Shown here piece by piece: positions 30,822 through 32,810 of a stretch of DNA of 32,810 bases (position 1 is the first letter of the stretch; each line of letters starts with the position of its first letter). The translations under genes and the position numbers were made by a program. Origin of the DNA: Actinophytocola sp. GTDB lineage: Bacteria; Actinomycetota; Actinomycetes; Mycobacteriales; Pseudonocardiaceae. The notes below the pieces were generated by a model. The model was not told where the DNA came from, did not search any database, and was given only the letters and a program-made list of their open reading frames with translations. The DNA is taken from assembly GCA_009377475.1 (NCBI GenBank), contig WHTY01000054.1:1-32810 (forward strand), written 5' to 3'.

Positions 30822-31417
30822 CGCGGTAAGGGGATGAGGCCCTGCTCCGGGGTGAGTGCCGCGGTCGTGCGCACGTCGTGCGGCTCGGCCGGCAGCTGCC
30901 GGACCAGCTCGTCGTCCCGGACGATGGCGATCAGGTCTGTGCCCGGCGTGGTGAAGGGCAGCGACTGGTCGTAGTAGCCAGCGCCCCTGCCGAGCCGGAC
31001 GGCGTGCTCGTCGACGCCGACCGCCGGTGTCAGTACCACTCGGGCGTCGGCGATGGTCGTTGGGCCGAGGCGAGCGCCCGCCGGCTCAAGCAGCCCTGGC
31101 AGCGGGCCGGTGGCCAGCGAGTCCGGCCCGTCGTAGACCGCCCAGTCGAGCGGGCCACGGCCGGTTGGCACGATCGGCAGCAGCACCCGTGCGCCCGCGT
31201 CGAAGAGCACGTCGAGCATCGCCAGCGAGCCGGGTTCGGGGCCGAACGGTACGTAACAGCCCACCGACACCCCCGGTCGCACCATCGGCAGCGCTGCGAT
31301 CGCATCGGTGAGGGCACGGGCCTCCCGTTCCCGCGTCTCGGGGGAGACGCCGGAGCGTCGTGCGCGCAGGGCGCTGCGCCACTCCGCCTTGGTCTGGGGT
31401 GGGTCGTGCTCGGCCAC
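30818..31417 (-). CDS. 5-formyltetrahydrofolate cyclo-ligase family protein
   Basis: A 199-residue protein of the 5-FCL/MTHFS family. The chosen start is GTG 31417, with GGGAG 8 bases upstream; GTG 31426 is possible. Typical parts: KAEWRSALRARRSGVSPETR at the N-terminus, VGCYVPFGPEPG, VLLPIV and GVDEHAVRLGRGAGYYDQSL, where GRGxGYYD is the nucleotide/folate-binding signature. It converts 5-formyl-tetrahydrofolate to 5,10-methenyl-tetrahydrofolate using ATP. As 5-formyl-tetrahydrofolate inhibits folate enzymes, this clears a by-product during heavy C1 flow. It is divergent to the IclR gene and coupled to the downstream oxidoreductase. Confidence 0.9.
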   Translation of the reverse strand: MAEHDPPQTKAEWRSALRARRSGVSPETREREARALTDAIAALPMVRPGVSVGCYVPFGPEPGSLAMLDVLFDAGARVLLPIVPTGRGPLDWAVYDGPDSLATGPLPGLLEPAGARLGPTTIADARVVLTPAVGVDEHAVRLGRGAGYYDQSLPFTTPGTDLIAIVRDDELVRQLPAEPHDVRTTAALTPEQGLIPLPR

Positions 31418-31450
31418 CAGTACCACTCCCGTACTATTGCCCTGTCGGCT

Positions 31451-31465
31451 ACAGTGTTTCCACTA
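31451..31465. promoter_or_regulatory. Candidate IclR operator in the IclR/cyclo-ligase divergent promoter
   Basis: ACAGTGTTTCCACTA lies directly before the AAGGAG ribosome site of the IclR gene. Its reverse, TAGTGGAAACACTGT, resembles the core of the 29542-29570 repeat. At this place a bound protein would block IclR gene expression (autorepression) and could also affect the divergent cyclo-ligase gene. Confidence 0.5.
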
Positions 31466-31476
31466 AGGAGTTTATC

Positions 31477-32229
31477 GTGCCGAGGACCGGGAAACCAGCC
31501 GTCCGGCAGGTGGAGTCCGTGCAGCGCGCCATCGCCGTGCTCAACGTGCTGGCCGAGGCGGGTGTTGATCTGGGTACCAATGAGATCGCCCGCCGTACCG
31601 GGGTCAACGTCAGCACGGTATCCCGGCTGCTCGCCACGCTGGTCGACGGCGGCCTGCTGCAGTACGTGCCGTCGACGGGCCAGTACCGGCTAGGCATCCG
31701 CATCCTGCAGTTGGCGAGCGTCGCCAGAGAGAACCTCGAGCTACGCGACCTGGTCCGCCCGCACCTCGAGGAGCTGGCCGCGATCACCGGTGAGACCGCG
31801 ACGCTGTCCATGCCCGGCGAGCGCGACGTCTTCACGGTGGACTTCGTCGCCAGCGACTCCTCGGTGCGCAGCGTGGCCGCGATCGGGCGCAACAGCGTGC
31901 CGCACGCGACCGCCGTGGGCAAGGTGTTCCTGGCCTACGGCGGCGCGCTGCCGGACGGTGAGCTGACCGCCTACACCGACCACACGGTCACCGATACGGC
32001 GTTGCTCGACGCGGAGGTCGAGCGGGCTCGCGAGCTGGGCTGGGCGCGCGCGGTCCGGGAACGGGAGCTGGAGCTGGCCGGGGTCGGCGTGCCGGTGCTG
32101 GACACATCGGGCGCGCTGGTGGCGATCCTGGGTGTGCAGGGACCGGCGACGCGCTTCACAGACGACGCCATGCGCGCCGCCGTTGACGTGCTCCGCGAGC
32201 GGGCTGCGGTGATCGGCTCGGTGGTGTAG
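31477..32229 (+). CDS. IclR-family transcriptional regulator
   Basis: A 250-residue regulator. The start is GTG 31477, with AAGGAG 6 bases upstream. The N-terminal winged helix reads VQRAIAVLNVLAEAGVDLGTNEIARRTGVNVSTVSRLLATLVDGGLLQYV, followed by the effector domain with RLGIRILQLASV, LRDLVRPHLEELAAITGETATLSM, HATAVGKVFLAY and the C-terminal GVGVPVLDTSGALVAILGVQGPA. IclR proteins bind palindromes and respond to small organic ligands. It is divergent from the folate/oxidoreductase run and probably controls it; the motif in its own leader suggests autoregulation. The effector may be a methylated amine or an intermediate (inference). Confidence 0.93.
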   Translation: MPRTGKPAVRQVESVQRAIAVLNVLAEAGVDLGTNEIARRTGVNVSTVSRLLATLVDGGLLQYVPSTGQYRLGIRILQLASVARENLELRDLVRPHLEELAAITGETATLSMPGERDVFTVDFVASDSSVRSVAAIGRNSVPHATAVGKVFLAYGGALPDGELTAYTDHTVTDTALLDAEVERARELGWARAVRERELELAGVGVPVLDTSGALVAILGVQGPATRFTDDAMRAAVDVLRERAAVIGSVV

Positions 32230-32457
32230 GACGCCGTCGACCCGCGCTCTGTCGCGCCGAGCGCGTGTGGTCGGCGTCGCTGGCGGTTCGCGCCTTCCGC
32301 TGCCTTGGCCTCGGCCAGCAGTTCGTCAACCGCAGGCCCGCCGGACGATGTGCTCGCCGCCGACGAGCTGGACAAGATCCGCCGACGGATGCGGCTGCCC
32401 TACCTGCGCAAGGCGGCACCCGATGTGTGAAGAAGCCACAGCCTCAAGGCCACCTGG
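32230..32457 (+). pseudogene. Gap with a degenerate IstB-like (IS21 helper) remnant near 32344-32457
   Basis: From 32344 a frame reads DDVLAADELDKIRRRMRLPYLRKAAPDV before a stop at 32428-32430. It resembles the N-terminus of actinobacterial IstB-like ATP-binding proteins (RRRMRLPYLRKAAPDVLATARAQRW). After a shift the next codons read EATASRP, in partial agreement with the ATARAQRW part. No start or ribosome site is present. The first 110 bp (32230-32343) show nothing I can identify. Confidence 0.4.
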
Positions 32458-32583
32458 CTAGACGGCGTCATCGAGGTTGGCGCCCCGGGTTTCTCGGGCG
32501 GCGGCGGTGAGGATCAAGATGAGCACGCCGAGAGCGAGAACGGGCCACATCAGGATGTAGATCGTAAGTAGGGTTGTTTCCAT
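32458..32583 (-). CDS. Transporter small subunit, 41-residue membrane peptide
   Basis: A 41-residue protein: a short N-terminus, one membrane span (LLTIYILMWPVLALGVLILIL) and a charged, Arg/Asp-containing cytosolic tail. The start ATG 32583 has AAGGGA 6 bases upstream and is 15 bp after the stop of the larger transporter gene. The YxLMWPVLxxGVL pattern matches the tiny 'putative transporter small subunit' proteins that follow actinobacterial sodium/solute symporters. It probably stabilises or modulates the large subunit. It would be missed by length cutoffs. Confidence 0.7.
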   Translation of the reverse strand: METTLLTIYILMWPVLALGVLILILTAAARETRGANLDDAV

Positions 32584-32598
32584 CTCGGTTCCCTTCTC

Positions 32599-32810
32599 TC
32601 AGCGGGTGTGGTCTGTGGAGACCGCGCCTCGGGCGGCGTCGGACTCATCGGGGGTCGCTGTCGCGCCAGCCTGTTGGAAGTCGCCGATGCGTTGTTTCAT
32701 GAGGGCGAAGTCGAACTGCGGGCCGCGATAGGCCAGGGTGACAGCGACGCAGACGATCGCGCTGACACCGTACGAGGTCAGTGAGCCAAGCAGCACGACA
32801 TAGTCGCGCA
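32599..32810 (-). CDS. Probable sodium/solute symporter, C-terminal end (runs off window)
   Basis: About 70 C-terminal residues are visible and the frame is open to the window edge. They hold one membrane span (VVLLGSLTSYGVSAIVCVAVTLAY), then a cytosolic tail with FDFALMKQRIGDF and a Ser/Asp/Ala-rich end. The last-helix-plus-tail layout and the following 41-residue small subunit point to a sodium-dependent symporter of the SSS type. Substrate is unknown; uptake of a methylated amine or organic acid for the adjacent pathway is a guess from context. Confidence 0.55.
   Translation of the reverse strand, partial: RDYVVLLGSLTSYGVSAIVCVAVTLAYRGPQFDFALMKQRIGDFQQAGATATPDESDAARGAVSTDHTR

Noticed and set aside
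1..32810. CRISPR arrays, tRNA or rRNA genes, phage or conjugation modules
   Set aside because: No regularly spaced direct repeats, no tRNA-like or rRNA-like sequence and no phage or conjugation genes were recognised on either strand.

Overview
The window is high-GC DNA with GTG starts, AGGAGG-type ribosome sites and GTGA start/stop overlaps. With its LysR, LuxR/NB-ARC, IclR and Amt-type genes this fits a soil actinomycete, most likely of the Pseudonocardia/Amycolatopsis kind; the genus is an inference. Two catabolic loci dominate it, separated by regulators and a divergent Amt-family membrane protein.

Left edge (1-3947): the N-terminus of a probable IS630-type transposase, a doubly truncated DUF234 ATPase remnant, a small winged-helix-like protein with a short enoyl-CoA hydratase-like protein, and a secreted alpha/beta hydrolase broken by two frameshifts.

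Propane monooxygenase locus (4010-17001, all minus strand; read right to left): prmA (diiron hydroxylase alpha), prmB (reductase), prmC (hydroxylase beta), prmD (coupling protein), an amidohydrolase, a DUF59-containing protein, a zinc alcohol dehydrogenase, a dedicated GroEL-like chaperonin, an ABM-fold protein, an aldehyde dehydrogenase and an AcoR/MimR-type regulator. The predicted job is to oxidise propane or a similar small alkane to an alcohol and then onward, with its own folding helper. A 15-bp palindrome GTCTCA-N3-TGAGAC occurs upstream of prmA, of the regulator (one mismatch), of the winged-helix/enoyl-CoA hydratase pair at 1705, and between two unrecognised genes at 17.7 kb. It is the best candidate for the regulator's operator and defines a putative regulon.

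Middle (17285-24957): two unrecognised genes, a remnant of a secreted protein, an Amt-superfamily protein in which both pore histidines are replaced by aromatics, a LysR regulator with a flavin reductase, a large NB-ARC/LuxR regulator and a DUF4242-like small protein.

Methylated-amine / one-carbon locus (24977-32229): folD, a flavin-dependent trimethylamine monooxygenase (tmm), a class I glutamine amidotransferase, two FAD-dependent amine-oxidase-type proteins, 5-formyltetrahydrofolate cyclo-ligase and an IclR regulator. Together these suggest oxidation of N-methyl compounds with released C1 units handled by tetrahydrofolate. A TAGTGGAAA-like motif is shared by the promoters. The right edge holds a 41-residue transporter small subunit and the C-terminus of its probable large transporter.
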